Below are positions 35,481 to 45,065 of a stretch of 64,000 bases of DNA, piece after piece. The notes under the pieces are model-generated. The model did not search any database, had not been told where the DNA came from, and saw only the letters and a list, made by a program, of their open reading frames with translations. Position numbers and translations under genes: made by a program. Source of the DNA: Megamerina dolium (taxonomy: Eukaryota > Arthropoda > Insecta > Diptera > Megamerinidae). Location: assembly GCA_963854835.1 (NCBI GenBank), contig OY978526.1, positions 88,588,846 to 88,652,845 on the forward strand, in the 5' to 3' direction. The number at the start of each line of letters is the position of its first letter. The first letter of the stretch is position 1.

Positions 35481-36875
35481 GTGAAGAACAGAGAAGACTG
35501 GCGGCGCCAGTCTTCTCTGTTCTTCACTTGCTGGCGCCAATTGGATATTTCAAGCTCCGTCAGGTTACCCATCACTTGGTCTTTCCAACGGAGGTTTGAT
35601 CTTCATCTTCTTCTGCGTCCTCCAGCGGGTGCCGGAGGACCCCTCTTCGCTGGAGCGTCTTTTTCCAGCCAGCGCATCCGCTGGATTTTGATTCGCCTGA
35701 TTATGTCAATGTCAGCGTACAGCTCATACAGCTCATCGTTGTACCTTATTCGATACTCGCCATCAACGCAAATAGGTCCGAAGATTCTGTGCAGAAATTT
35801 TCTCTCGAAAACTCCAAGCATCCTCTTATCCGTGGTGGAAATTTTCTAGGCTTCTGCGCCATATGTTAGGACAGGAATAATGAGGGACTTGTAGAGTATG
35901 ATTTTCGATCTTCGAGAGAGGGCTCGACTACTCAATTGCTTACTCAGCCCAAAGAATCATCTATTAGCAAGAGTGATACTGTTAATGCTGTTAATGCTGG
36001 TTCCAAGATAGACAAAGTCCCTTACTACTTCAAAAGCGTAGTTGTGAAGAGTGACGTGCTTTGCAAGATGCCGGAACTCATTTTGTGTTGACTTCCTCTT
36101 GCCCACGTTCACCGCAAGACCCATTCGACACAACTCTCTTTCCAACTCTAAGGATGCTGCATTGACTGCTCGCGAGTTGATACCGTTTATGTCAATATCG
36201 TCGGCATACGCCAACAGCATGACACTTTTGTTGAAGATAGTGTCATTATGTCATAGATCAGCAGCTCGTATTATTTTGTCCACAATAAGATTAAAGAAGT
36301 CGCACGATAACGAATCAGCCTGTCTGAAACCTCGTTCGATATTAAATGGAGAGGAGAGGTCCTATCTAATTTTCACTGCACAACGAGAGCTAAGCAGTGT
36401 CATTCTGCAAAGTCGATTGAGTTTTGCAGGTATAACAAATTCAGACATAGTTGTGTAGAGGTAATCCCTTATTGGACTGTCGAAAGTGGCAAATAGGTGA
36501 TGTGTGTCGATATGGAATAGATCCAGGATTTGGCGTAGTGGGAAAATTTGATCGATGGTGGGTTTATTCGATCTGAAGCCATACTGATAAGGTCCATTCA
36601 GATTGCTGAGCATAGGCTTCAATCTTTCACTAAATACGCACGATAAGACCTTGTATGCGATGCTTAGGAGACTTATGCCACGGTAGTTGGCGCAAATTGT
36701 GTGGTCTCCTTGCATATGTATGGGGCAGAGAACACTGAGACTTCAATCATCGGGCATGCTTTCGTCCGACCATATTCTGCTTATGGGCTGGTGCATGCAG
36801 GTGAGCAGCTCATAGCGGCCGGTCTTAAACAACTCGGCAGGCAGGCCATCTGCACCTGTTGTTGCTTTGTTGTCT
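35481..36875 (-). mobile_element. RTE-like LINE, 5'-truncated, with palindromic 3' junction
   Basis: The minus strand from about 36875 reads RT fingers (TTGADGLPAELFKTGR), then ICANYRGISLLSIAYKVLS, YGFRSNKPTIDQIF, LLAYADDIDINGIN, DFVYLGTSIN and a C-terminus (LGVFERKFLHRIFGPICVDG, LYADIDIIRRIKIQRMRWL). Several frame breaks are present. It ends at 35481 without the usual AAG-type tail and instead in a perfect 47-bp palindrome (35481-35527). Confidence 0.85.
35603..36715 (-). pseudogene. LINE reverse transcriptase pseudogene
   Basis: Three minus-strand frames (36715-36362, 36220-35957, 35821-35603) together cover RT from the fingers to the C-terminal domain. The catalytic YADD is intact in the second frame. 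A roughly 30-codon gap around 35950 and at least three frameshifts break it. It is the most complete RT of this family in the window. Confidence 0.83.
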
Positions 36876-37751
36876 GGATATACATAATATGTTTTTTCAG
36901 GATGTAGTAAACAAAAAGAAATATAAGTTAGAATTTACTATCAAATCTGGAAAATAATTGAAATAATTGAAAGTCTGGAAAATATTTCCAAAGAAGTCCT
37001 AATAAATTATAGAAATTTTTTTCAAATATGGACAGTCAATTCAAGGAGCTTTTTACTCTTGTCAATTACTAGCATTTTTATTGGATTTCTTGCAAAGTAG
37101 TGAAATAGTAGTTTGCTGGATAATCTACATATAATGCCATTTACTGGTGGGAATTCAGAAGAAGAAAAAGTTTCGTTAAAAAGTCTGCCAATTCAACCAA
37201 GCAATTCAATACAAGTAGAAATGAAAAACGAAAAGAGAAAATAAAGAAAAGTGAGATAAAAAGAACGAGTAATAAAAAAATGAACAGGAAAAAAAAAACA
37301 GTTGAACTAATTAAAGGGTTTCAAATCTAAATATGCATAGGCAATAAGCTCGAGAACTACCTTTATTTTACTATGTGTTGCTATTCATCCCATTCTAACG
37401 TCTATAATCATACAATATTTGTGTAGTTATGTACATGGACATGTACATGTATATGTATGTACGTCTAAGGATAATAACACAGGAGAGCCAGTGTACGTGT
37501 TTACGCTTGAGAAATGCGTATATGTGTGTTAAGAGTGCGTGTATAAATATTTGTGCTATGTACAATACAAAGGTTAAGTAAAATACTGCCTGCTGTAATC
37601 GTTATTGCTTAGAATATATAATTAGACAATAATTCGTGTATGCATTTACTTATTAGGTACATAGTAACTTATCCATGGATAAAGAGAGGATAGTGAGTAA
37701 ATTAATTATATGTAGCATATGAAACACATGTGAATTAATAAATATGTGTTT
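36876..37751. other. AT-rich spacer before the BEL element
   Basis: No recognised coding region or repeat. The spacer ends in the CTTTG target site of the BEL insertion (37752-37756). Confidence 0.5.
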
Positions 37752-37756
37752 CTTTG

Positions 37757-38264
37757 TGTTTCAGCGGGGAGCGAGCGGGAATGCCGGTGGGCTTGTTGCG
37801 ATGTGGTGCACTTGCCTGAATGTTGCGTGTTGGTGGCAGAGGTGTTGATGACAGTGATGTGAGAGCCGTTGTTGTGGCAACAAAACACAAAACACTTCTT
37901 TTCTCACTTTCATATAAATGAAATGTCTCGCACTTTATTTAAGTTATTAAGTTAATTATATTTATTTATTATTTAATATATTTAAATTAAATATTTATTA
38001 TTTAAAAGAATACGGGAGGAAAATATCGCGCACTGCTTTGTTTAGGGAGTTGATCAACAATATAATGATATATAAAAATGGAAAGTAAAAAGTAAAAAGA
38101 AAAGATCGGGAGAGCGAGAGAGAGAAAAGGCGGGAGAGTGAAAAATAGCGAGACGAAACTTATTAAATTTACAATAGGTTGCCACCCCAAAAGAATTATA
38201 ATTTAATGTTAATAATGAAATGTATTAATCGACAGTGCGCGACATTTATGTTCTGGCGTAGACA
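37757..38264 (-). repeat. BEL 3' LTR
   Basis: 508 bp, TG...CA termini on the minus strand. One substitution separates it from the 5' LTR. The ORFs inside it (37706-37888, 38002-38190) recur in the 5' LTR and show no protein family. Confidence 0.93.
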
Positions 38265-38279
38265 TTCCGCCCCCCTTGC
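38265..38279 (-). promoter_or_regulatory. polypurine tract of the BEL element
   Basis: On the minus strand GCAAGGGGGGCGGAA abuts the TG of the 3' LTR, the position and composition expected for the plus-strand primer of reverse transcription. Confidence 0.8.
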
Positions 38280-38746
38280 AGGAATTCTGCAAAAGAGACG
38301 CAATATCCACGTCCAGGATGTTCAACAATATATATATATATAAAAAAAACTGAGTAACTTAAAAATAAAAGTATACGAGAAAAATTAAATTTAAAATTAT
38401 ACTCAAAATAAGAGATATATAACGTTAAGGTAAATATATGAATTAAAAAATTGCAAAGGAAGTAATATAAAAAAAGAGAAATGAATTAAATCAATTCAAA
38501 ATAAATTCAAAATTTTTATAGGCCGGGAGAGCAAAAGAGAAACAATATAAATTGAATTCAAAATTAAAAAGAGAAAAAATACAAAATAATGGGAAGTGTT
38601 ATAAATTAAATTCAAAATTATAAAGCGAGAAACTTAAAATAATGTAATTCATTAAGACAGAGGAAAAATCGGAAGAATATAATATAAATTAAAATATATA
38701 ATTCAAATAGAAAAAAAAAAACATTCATTGAAAGTCATAATTGCTG

Positions 38747-39364
38747 TTAGTATAGGCTGCGCATCCATTCTGGAGGAGGGAATGAGGGAGTGGCAGATGT
38801 TGGCCCGAAGAGATTGCGGGATATGTTGCCCAAGAACATATTTGGCGACAGCAACTGGTACATCGGAGCAACATTGGGCAATATCGGTACCATACTAAAC
38901 GGCATAATTGATGTAGAAGGCCTGGTTTGAGTGCAGGCGCAGCTATTAGTAGATGGAGCAGGGATATTCTGCGCTGGGTCACATCGGCATGAGTGTGCCG
39001 TTGCAGCTTCAGTAGCGCTCGGTCGGCGCTTCCTTGATGATTTTTGCGCCTTCTTGGTACGTTGTTGCACTCTTTCGTGTAGTAGGGTGTGATGCTTCGC
39101 CGAACACAATTGGCATCGTAGTACGGTGGTGCATCGTCGTGCCACGTGCGTATACGCTAGGCAATTGAAGCAATAGCCGAATTTCTTCGCTACACCAGAC
39201 CTCCTTTTCACCGACATTGCCAAGAAACGAGCACACAAACGCAGGGGATGATCCTTATCACATATACGGCAATCGGGGCGTTTTTGCGTTTCAAATCTGT
39301 CTCGAAATTCTGGAGGAGGACGGACAGGACTGCGTCGTTTTGAGGGTTTAGATTTGGGCGCCAT
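38747..39364 (-). CDS. 3' ORF of the BEL element: zinc-knuckle protein in place of env
   Basis: A 205-aa frame starts at 39364 with MAPKSKPSKRR, 60 bp past the end of integrase. Residues 1-31 are basic and proline-rich. Cys-His clusters follow: CRICDKDHPLRLC (32-44), a canonical CX2CX4HX4C knuckle CFNCLAYTHVARRC (65-78) and CQLCSAKHHTLLH (84-96). The C-terminal half is low-complexity, rich in Ser, Thr and Pro. The knuckle with TLLH resembles the nucleic-acid-binding end of BEL gag proteins, but no capsid domain is present. The position matches where env would be. A 3' splice-site-like sequence directly upstream suggests expression from a spliced RNA. A longer frame reaches back to 39562, but 39364 is preferred because of the acceptor and the family-like start. 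Confidence 0.75.
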   Translation of the reverse strand: MAPKSKPSKRRSPVRPPPEFRDRFETQKRPDCRICDKDHPLRLCARFLAMSVKRRSGVAKKFGYCFNCLAYTHVARRCTTVLRCQLCSAKHHTLLHERVQQRTKKAQKSSRKRRPSATEAATAHSCRCDPAQNIPAPSTNSCACTQTRPSTSIMPFSMVPILPNVAPMYQLLSPNMFLGNISRNLFGPTSATPSFPPPEWMRSLY

Positions 39365-39370
39365 GGGAAA

Positions 39371-39395
39371 ACTGGAACAACAAAAAAAAATAAAA
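39371..39395 (-). promoter_or_regulatory. candidate 3' splice site for the BEL 3' ORF
   Basis: On the minus strand a T-rich run leads to TTGTTGTTCCAG, with AG at 39373-39372, 8 bp upstream of the ATG at 39364-39362. This is the pattern used for spliced env-type RNAs in other LTR elements. Inferred from sequence only. Confidence 0.5.
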
Positions 39396-39426
39396 AACGG
39401 GATGAGAATCATGTTACAGGTGTATT

Positions 39427-40846
39427 TTAGGGAGTGGACATAGGAAGCGCGACAAGTTTTACTATTGGCCGAGTTACGATTCCCTTGGCGGTGCGAATAT
39501 CGGCGACACGCACATGGGAATCGGGACCAAGATATGTTTTTTGCACTCGTCCGAGTCTCCATTCGTTCGGAGGTAAGTGCTCTTTACGTATGACTACTAA
39601 ATCGCCGATGCGAATGTCATTATTTGGGGACTGCCATTTCGTGCGTTTGTGCAGTTCCTTAAGGTACTCCTCCTTCCACCGAAGGCAGAAGGGTTGGTGA
39701 ATTACCTTAAGGCGTTGCCATCTATTAACCACACTTAAGGGTTGGTCTGAGACATCAGGCTCGGCCGGTGCCAATAAAGCCGAACCGATCAAAAAATGAC
39801 CCGGTGTAAGGGGGGATAAGTCTGCAGGGTTGTCAGACATAGGACTTATAGGCCTCGAGTTGAGACATGCCTCGATGCGGGAGAGTAACGTGCTAAATTC
39901 TTCAAGAGTATATTTCAGATTGGGGGAAAGCTTCTTCAAATGGGCCTTGAAGCTTTTAACACCGGCTTCCCATAGCCCTCCCATATGGGGAGCTCCAGCA
40001 GGAATAAATCGCCATTCCAAATCCTGATGGCTGTGGGAAGCTTCTACGTGCTCACGTATGTTACGTAGAAACTTTTCGTTCTCAGTTCGTATAACACGAG
40101 AAGCACCAACGAAGGAAGTTCCGTTGTCGGAAAATAATGTCGACGGACATCCACGACGGGAAAAGAAACGGGTAAATGCCGCAAGAAATGTAGGAGTGGT
40201 CATGTCACTCGTTGCTTCCAAATGTATTGCTTTCGTGGCAAAACACACGAATACGCAAACATAGCCCTTTGTGATACGGCATGCGCGACCAATGTATGCC
40301 TTAATATCAAACGGTCCGGCGAAATCCACACCAGTCGTAGCAAAGGGTCTTGAGAGGGAGGTACGTTCGGGTGGCAACGCGGCCATTATCTGTGAATAAT
40401 GCTTTTGCTTCTCAAGTACACATACTTTGCACTTGTGTACCGTAGTCTTCACTAGGTTCTTTAATTTTGGAACCCAATACTCTAATCGGACTAAATCGAA
40501 CCAAATGCACAAACTCGAGCAATAATCGAGTAAAACGTCCAGCATATGGGAGAATTATAGGGTATCTCTCTCTGTAAGAGAGAGCCGGGGAATGAACCAA
40601 TCGTCCATTCATTCGCATTATTCCACTTGAGTCGAGAAACGGATTAAGCGGGAGTAGTTCACTCTTTCGTGGAATTGCGATCTTTTTGGACAAATCAGCA
40701 TATTCATGGGAAAAATGTCGCATTTGGCATAATACAATGAGTTTATTGCGGGTGGAAGTTATCTCTTCAGATGAAATGCTCAGGGAATTAAAACAATATT
40801 GGCCTCGTTTAGATGGCTGACAATTGTGATAAAATCGCAGTATATA
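39427..40846 (-). pseudogene. BEL pol C-terminal half (integrase), frame-shifted
   Basis: Just past the Tc1 insertion the frame continues from RNase H into the linker (40723-40412: HEYADLSKKIAIPR, MRMNGRLVHSPALSYRERYP). Near 40500 a small deletion with frameshift removes part of the HHCC finger. A long frame (40545-39427, 372 codons) then gives HKCKVC, the integrase core with GVDFAGPFDI, LFSDNGTSF and GLWEAGVKSFK (D, D and E), and the C-terminal chromatin-binding-like end. It is catalytically plausible by motif but separated from RT by the frameshift and Tc1. Confidence 0.88.
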
Positions 40847-42497
40847 CAGTGGCTCCCAGCTTATTTCGTACAGTGACAGTTTAAAAATTGCTGCAGTCGT
40901 AATTCCTAATATAGCAAAAATTTGAACAAAATATAAATGCCATTTTAGAAAGGAAGGTTTGTTTTTTATTTTCCAAAATTTACTTTTTCAAAATTTTAGT
41001 GTTTGACACTATAAAAAAATAAAATAAGAAAAAAATAGGAAAATTCATGTCACAGCTTATTTCGTACAGTCTCTTTAAGTTCAAACTAAAAACAAAGTAA
41101 GTTGATTTTAATATTTAGTTGACATCCCTTAGCGTTAATGACAGCCTGGAGTCTATTTGGCATTGAATCCACCAATTTTTGAGTGATGTCTGGTGTGATT
41201 TTTTTCCATTCTTCCATCAGTACCTTCTTTAGGTCTTGCTTATTAGAAATCTTGTGTGTTCTTATTTTATTGTCCAAAATAGACCAAAGATTTTCAATCA
41301 CATTCATGTCAGGTGACTGTGGTGGTGGAGACATCAAGTGTGGGCAGTTCCAAATAAGCCAAGATTGCACAATCCCAGATTTATGTTTTGGGTCATTATC
41401 TTGGTAGTACCGAAATTCTTCCCGCAAACCCAGTTTGTCTGCACTTTGAAGTAAATTGTTTTTCAGAATCTCGAGGTACTTCATTTTGTCCATTGTTTCC
41501 TCAATAAAAACCAATTCACCTACTCCGGCTGCTGACATACAGGCCCAAACCATCACGCTACCGCCACCATGCTTCACTGTGGGCTTAAGGTTCTCCTTGT
41601 TTAGCTCGGTATTCGCTTTACGCCAAACATATGACATTCCGTCCGAGCCAAAAATATTAAACTTAGACTCATCCGCGAAAATAACGGTATTCCAGAACGC
41701 AGGAGTCTTAATAATATGCTCTTTGGCGAAGTCAAGTCGGCGTTGTATATTCATTTTTGAAATGAATGGTTTCTTTCGGGCTACTCTACCGTTCAAGTCA
41801 TGATTGCGCAGCACACGTCGGACAGTTTCAGCACTGGATGATTTTCCTATTTCACGCTGAACCTCTGCAGCCAACTTCGGAGCGGATAACTTTGGATTTT
41901 TCTTAATTTTTCGTACAATATAACGCTCGTCTGAAGCGTTGAAAATCTTATTAGGTGCTTCTCTGCCCTTGTTCTCCAACCGATTTTCGCGAACGAAGCG
42001 TTGAATGATGTATTGGACAGTTGAGGCACTTAAATTTGTCATTTCAGCAATTTTTCGCACACTCTGACCTTTCCTAAAATGGTTAATTACCAGTTTACGC
42101 TGTTCCATCGTTGTACGACGACCCATAACGCTAAATGTTTAATTTACAGCACTTTAACTATTTAAAATAATAATAATAAAAATTGTTATAATAGTTAAAA
42201 AGGTCCAAAAACTCATACAATTCAAAAAAACTTTGTAACTGCGCGGCAGAATGAAACTTACTTACATTGAAGTTTGTGTACGAAATAAGATGTGAGCTGA
42301 AAATCAGCTGATCAATAGTTTTTCTCTCTTGCATGACAAAAAGAACAATTTTTGGGGTTCCCCGTTTTCTTATTAGGTTTACTAAACACATACATAGACA
42401 TCTACATTCAAAACTTATTGATAAGTTTTTTAGTTTCGATGTTACAGCCATGTACATAAAAATATATACACTGTACGAAATAAGCTGTGAGCCACTG
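40847..42497 (-). mobile_element. Tc1-family element with IR/DR ends, nested in BEL pol
   Basis: The outer ends CAGTGGCTCCCAGCTTATTT (40847) and inverted CAGTGGCTCACAGCTTATTT (to 42497) are flanked by TA (40845-40846, 42498-42499). A second, inner repeat of the same motif lies about 200 bp inward on each side (TCACAGCTTATTTCGTACAG at 41050-41070; inverted partner at 42276-42298). This gives the IR/DR arrangement known from Sleeping Beauty, Minos and Drosophila S/Paris elements. Total 1651 bp. Removing it with one TA leaves an uninterrupted BEL reading frame across the site. Confidence 0.95.
41086..42126 (-). CDS. Tc1-family transposase, intact, DD34E
   Basis: A 346-residue uninterrupted frame of the size usual for Tc1 transposases. 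Two helix-turn-helix motifs form the paired-like DNA-binding region (residues about 7-45, with SVRKIAEMTNLSASTVQYII, and about 65-110). A basic linker (GRVARKKP, 113-120) precedes the catalytic core: D152 in FADESKF, D243 in YQDNDPKHK and E278 in NVIENLW, with 34 residues between the last two. The glycine-rich HGGGSVMVWACMS block (186-198) is present. It cuts and pastes DNA at TA sites. No frameshift or missing catalytic residue is visible, so it may be active or very recently active. Start ATG at 42126 is the first in frame and gives the typical N-terminus. Confidence 0.93.
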   Translation of the reverse strand: MGRRTTMEQRKLVINHFRKGQSVRKIAEMTNLSASTVQYIIQRFVRENRLENKGREAPNKIFNASDERYIVRKIKKNPKLSAPKLAAEVQREIGKSSSAETVRRVLRNHDLNGRVARKKPFISKMNIQRRLDFAKEHIIKTPAFWNTVIFADESKFNIFGSDGMSYVWRKANTELNKENLKPTVKHGGGSVMVWACMSAAGVGELVFIEETMDKMKYLEILKNNLLQSADKLGLREEFRYYQDNDPKHKSGIVQSWLIWNCPHLMSPPPQSPDMNVIENLWSILDNKIRTHKISNKQDLKKVLMEEWKKITPDITQKLVDSMPNRLQAVINAKGCQLNIKINLLCF

Positions 42498-44505
42498 TAT
42501 GATATTACGCGAAGCGCACGTGGGAGAGCGGAAAACCGATCTAAAATATCATCGCTTTCAGCTAATCTAACGAAATGCGATTTGATCAGCTTAGTTTCGG
42601 GAACATTGACCAATTCGGGATTTGGGTTTGTGTTCGGCCAATTTGAGCGTGGCATCTTTAACCACGATGGCCCTTGCCACCATAATTCATTATTGGCAAG
42701 TTCTTTAGCAGTAATGCCACGAGTGGCCATATCGGCGGGATTTTCGATAGAACAAACATGAGACCAGTTTGAGTTTCCAATCTTCTCAACGATGGATGAA
42801 ACTCGATTCGCCACAAAGGTCGTCCAATGACACGGCGGCTTGTTAAGCCAAGAGAGCACGATGGTCGAATCAGTCCAGGAAAATATAGTATATTTTGGGA
42901 TTCGGAGTTGTGGAATTAAAACGTCTAGCATACTTGCTAGTAGATCTGCTCCACATAATTCCAAACGTGGTAGTGATAGGGTTTTAACTGGGGCAACACG
43001 GGTTTTTGCCGCTAACAAATGAGTACGAACTTCACCAGTCGAATTCTCTATACGTATATATACTGCTGCAGCATAAGCTTTTTCCGAAGCATCGCAGAAG
43101 CCATGAAATTGAAGATTTGAGTCGGGAGAGAAATCCACAAAACGGGGAATGCGTATGGATGCCAGATTCGGGTAATCCGACAAAAATGTCTGCCATTTGT
43201 GCAGCGTTAGTGGCTTAATAGATTCGTCCCAATCAGTTTTATCTAGCCACAACTGTTGCATTAACATTTTTGCAACAATAATTTTGGGTGCCAACCATCC
43301 AGCTGGATCGAATAGTTTGGCAATCATCGATAGAACCTCACGTTTAGTGAATGAGGCCTTTGTTGAGAGGGGGCCCGGAGAAAAGAAGAAGCAGTCGGAA
43401 CCTGCATTCCATCTAAGCCCAAGGGTTTTTGCTGTACTAGCATCAGAAATATTCAGGAATTCGGAGTCTAAAAGATGCTCTGATGGGAGGTCGCCAATCA
43501 CTCTTTGATGATTTGACGTCCATTTTCTTAACGAGAATCCTGCTGTGTCTAGTACCGAAGCCAACTGATTACGCGCGGCAATAGCTTCGTCCAGTGTATG
43601 GGCTCCAGCGAGTACATCATCCACGTACATAGAATGTTTTAAAATGTCGGAAGCAATCGGGTTAGCTGCTTCATTCTCTTCTGCTAGTTGCAAAAGAGTT
43701 CGGATGGCCAAGTAAGGCGCACAATTCACACCGAATGTTACTGTTTGCAACTCAAAGGTTTGTAGATCTTCATTCGGCGATTTTCGGAAACAGATTCGTT
43801 CATATGGGGTGTGCTTTGGATGCACGAGAATTTGCCGATACATCTTTTCAATGTCAGCGTTAAAAACGAATCTGTAAAGCCTCCATCTGAGAATCAGAAC
43901 CATTAAATCTGATTGGAGTATAGGACCAGTACATAACACATCATTGAGACTTTTGCCGCTTGAGGTACGGCTAGATGCATTAAAGACCACACGAAGTTTC
44001 GTGGTCGTACTGTCGGGCTTCACCACCGCATGATGAGGGAGGTAGTACGATAAATCGGGAGCTGAATTCACGTTATGAGCAATTCTCTTCATATGCCCTA
44101 AATCGATATATTCCTTAAGAACACGATCATATTCGATCTTAAATTGTGGGGTCTTAAGTAACCGCACTTCGTTACCAAAGAATTGAGCTCGCGCCGAATT
44201 GCGCGACTCTCCTAATGATAACTCCTCGGGAAACTGCTTTTTGAAGGGTAATGACACAACAAAACGGCCGTATTTATTACGGAATGTGGTTTTCTTGTAA
44301 TATTCTTCACAGTATAAGTCTTCGGCGGACTTGGGAGTAATTCTTGGGAGTTCTTCCATCTCCCAGAATCGAGAGATTTGTCGATCGAGACTAATTTCGT
44401 TATAGAAAGATAAAATTGTTCCATGCGCTTGGGGTTTCGCATAACAACCAGTGATAATCCAACCGAAAACCGTATTTTGAGCTATTAGGGTACCAAGAAG
44501 GCGCC
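42498..44505 (-). pseudogene. BEL pol N-terminal half (protease end, RT, RNase H), cut by Tc1
   Basis: The frame can be followed from about 44505, where the last residues of the aspartic protease/RT linker are legible (TVFGWIITG). It runs through the start-like Met at 44359 to the Tc1 insertion at 42498. The RT catalytic motif is MYVDDVLAG (about 43605-43632). RNase H shows HGFCDASEKAYAA and SWTDSTIVLSWL. No stop occurs before Tc1, but translation would run into the Tc1 end and stop at 42158. gag and the active-site part of protease are absent upstream. RT and RNase H motifs are intact, in line with a recent insertion. Confidence 0.9.
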
Positions 44506-44535
44506 AAAATCATCAAGGAAGCGCCGACCGAGCGC
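44490..44535 (-). repeat. 46-bp inverted copy of part of the BEL 3' ORF in the 5' leader
   Basis: The segment is the reverse complement, relative to element orientation, of 39015-39060 within the zinc-knuckle ORF, matching at 45 of 46 positions. It sits exactly between the primer-binding region and the remaining protease codons, where gag and protease are missing. It therefore looks like filler DNA at the deletion junction. Confidence 0.85.
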
Positions 44536-44552
44536 ATTATTCGAAGGACCAA
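44536..44552 (-). promoter_or_regulatory. primer-binding site region of the BEL element
   Basis: Directly after the 5' LTR end (CTGAAACA) the coding strand reads TTGGTCCTTCGAATAAT. A TGG next to the LTR is the expected complement of a tRNA CCA end. I could not assign the tRNA. Confidence 0.6.
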
Positions 44553-45060
44553 TGTTTCAGCGGGGAGCGAGCGGGAATGTCGGTGGGCTTGTTGCGATGT
44601 GGTGCACTTGCCTGAATGTTGCGTGTTGGTGGCAGAGGTGTTGATGACAGTGATGTGAGAGCCGTTGTTGTGGCAACAAAACACAAAACACTTCTTTTCT
44701 CACTTTCATATAAATGAAATGTCTCGCACTTTATTTAAGTTATTAAGTTAATTATATTTATTTATTATTTAATATATTTAAATTAAATATTTATTATTTA
44801 AAAGAATACGGGAGGAAAATATCGCGCACTGCTTTGTTTAGGGAGTTGATCAACAATATAATGATATATAAAAATGGAAAGTAAAAAGTAAAAAGAAAAG
44901 ATCGGGAGAGCGAGAGAGAGAAAAGGCGGGAGAGTGAAAAATAGCGAGACGAAACTTATTAAATTTACAATAGGTTGCCACCCCAAAAGAATTATAATTT
45001 AATGTTAATAATGAAATGTATTAATCGACAGTGCGCGACATTTATGTTCTGGCGTAGACA
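44553..45060 (-). repeat. BEL 5' LTR
   Basis: 508 bp, the partner of 37757-38264 with a single C/T difference. It would carry the promoter and poly(A) signals of the element. It ends at the CTTTG target duplication, about 0.93 kb upstream of the secreted-protein start codon. Confidence 0.93.
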
Positions 45061-45065
45061 CTTTG

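Larger units (their letters stand above)
37757..45060 (-). mobile_element. young BEL/Pao LTR retrotransposon with nested Tc1
   Basis: A 508-bp LTR occurs at both ends (37757-38264, 44553-45060), identical but for one base (C at 37784, T at 44580). A 5-bp direct repeat CTTTG flanks it (37752-37756, 45061-45065). In minus-strand order: 5' LTR, primer-binding region, a remnant of protease, RT-RNase H, a Tc1 insertion, the end of the RT/IN linker, integrase, a separate zinc-knuckle ORF, polypurine tract, 3' LTR. gag and most of protease are deleted. Without Tc1 it measures about 5.65 kb. LTRs start TGTCTACG and end CTGAAACA on the coding strand. Confidence 0.95.

Noticed and set aside
38002..38190. 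Hydrophobic 62-codon ORF, repeated at 44798-44986
   Set aside because: It is simply LTR sequence read in one frame; the composition follows AT-rich and GA-rich tracts.
42158..42497. Extension of the BEL pol frame to 42158
   Set aside because: After 42498 the frame runs through the Tc1 terminal region by chance; these codons are not part of pol.
44400..44684. ORF of 94 codons across the BEL 5' LTR end and leader
   Set aside because: Its first half is LTR sequence also present in the 3' LTR, and its second half reads the protease remnant in a wrong frame. No protein family.
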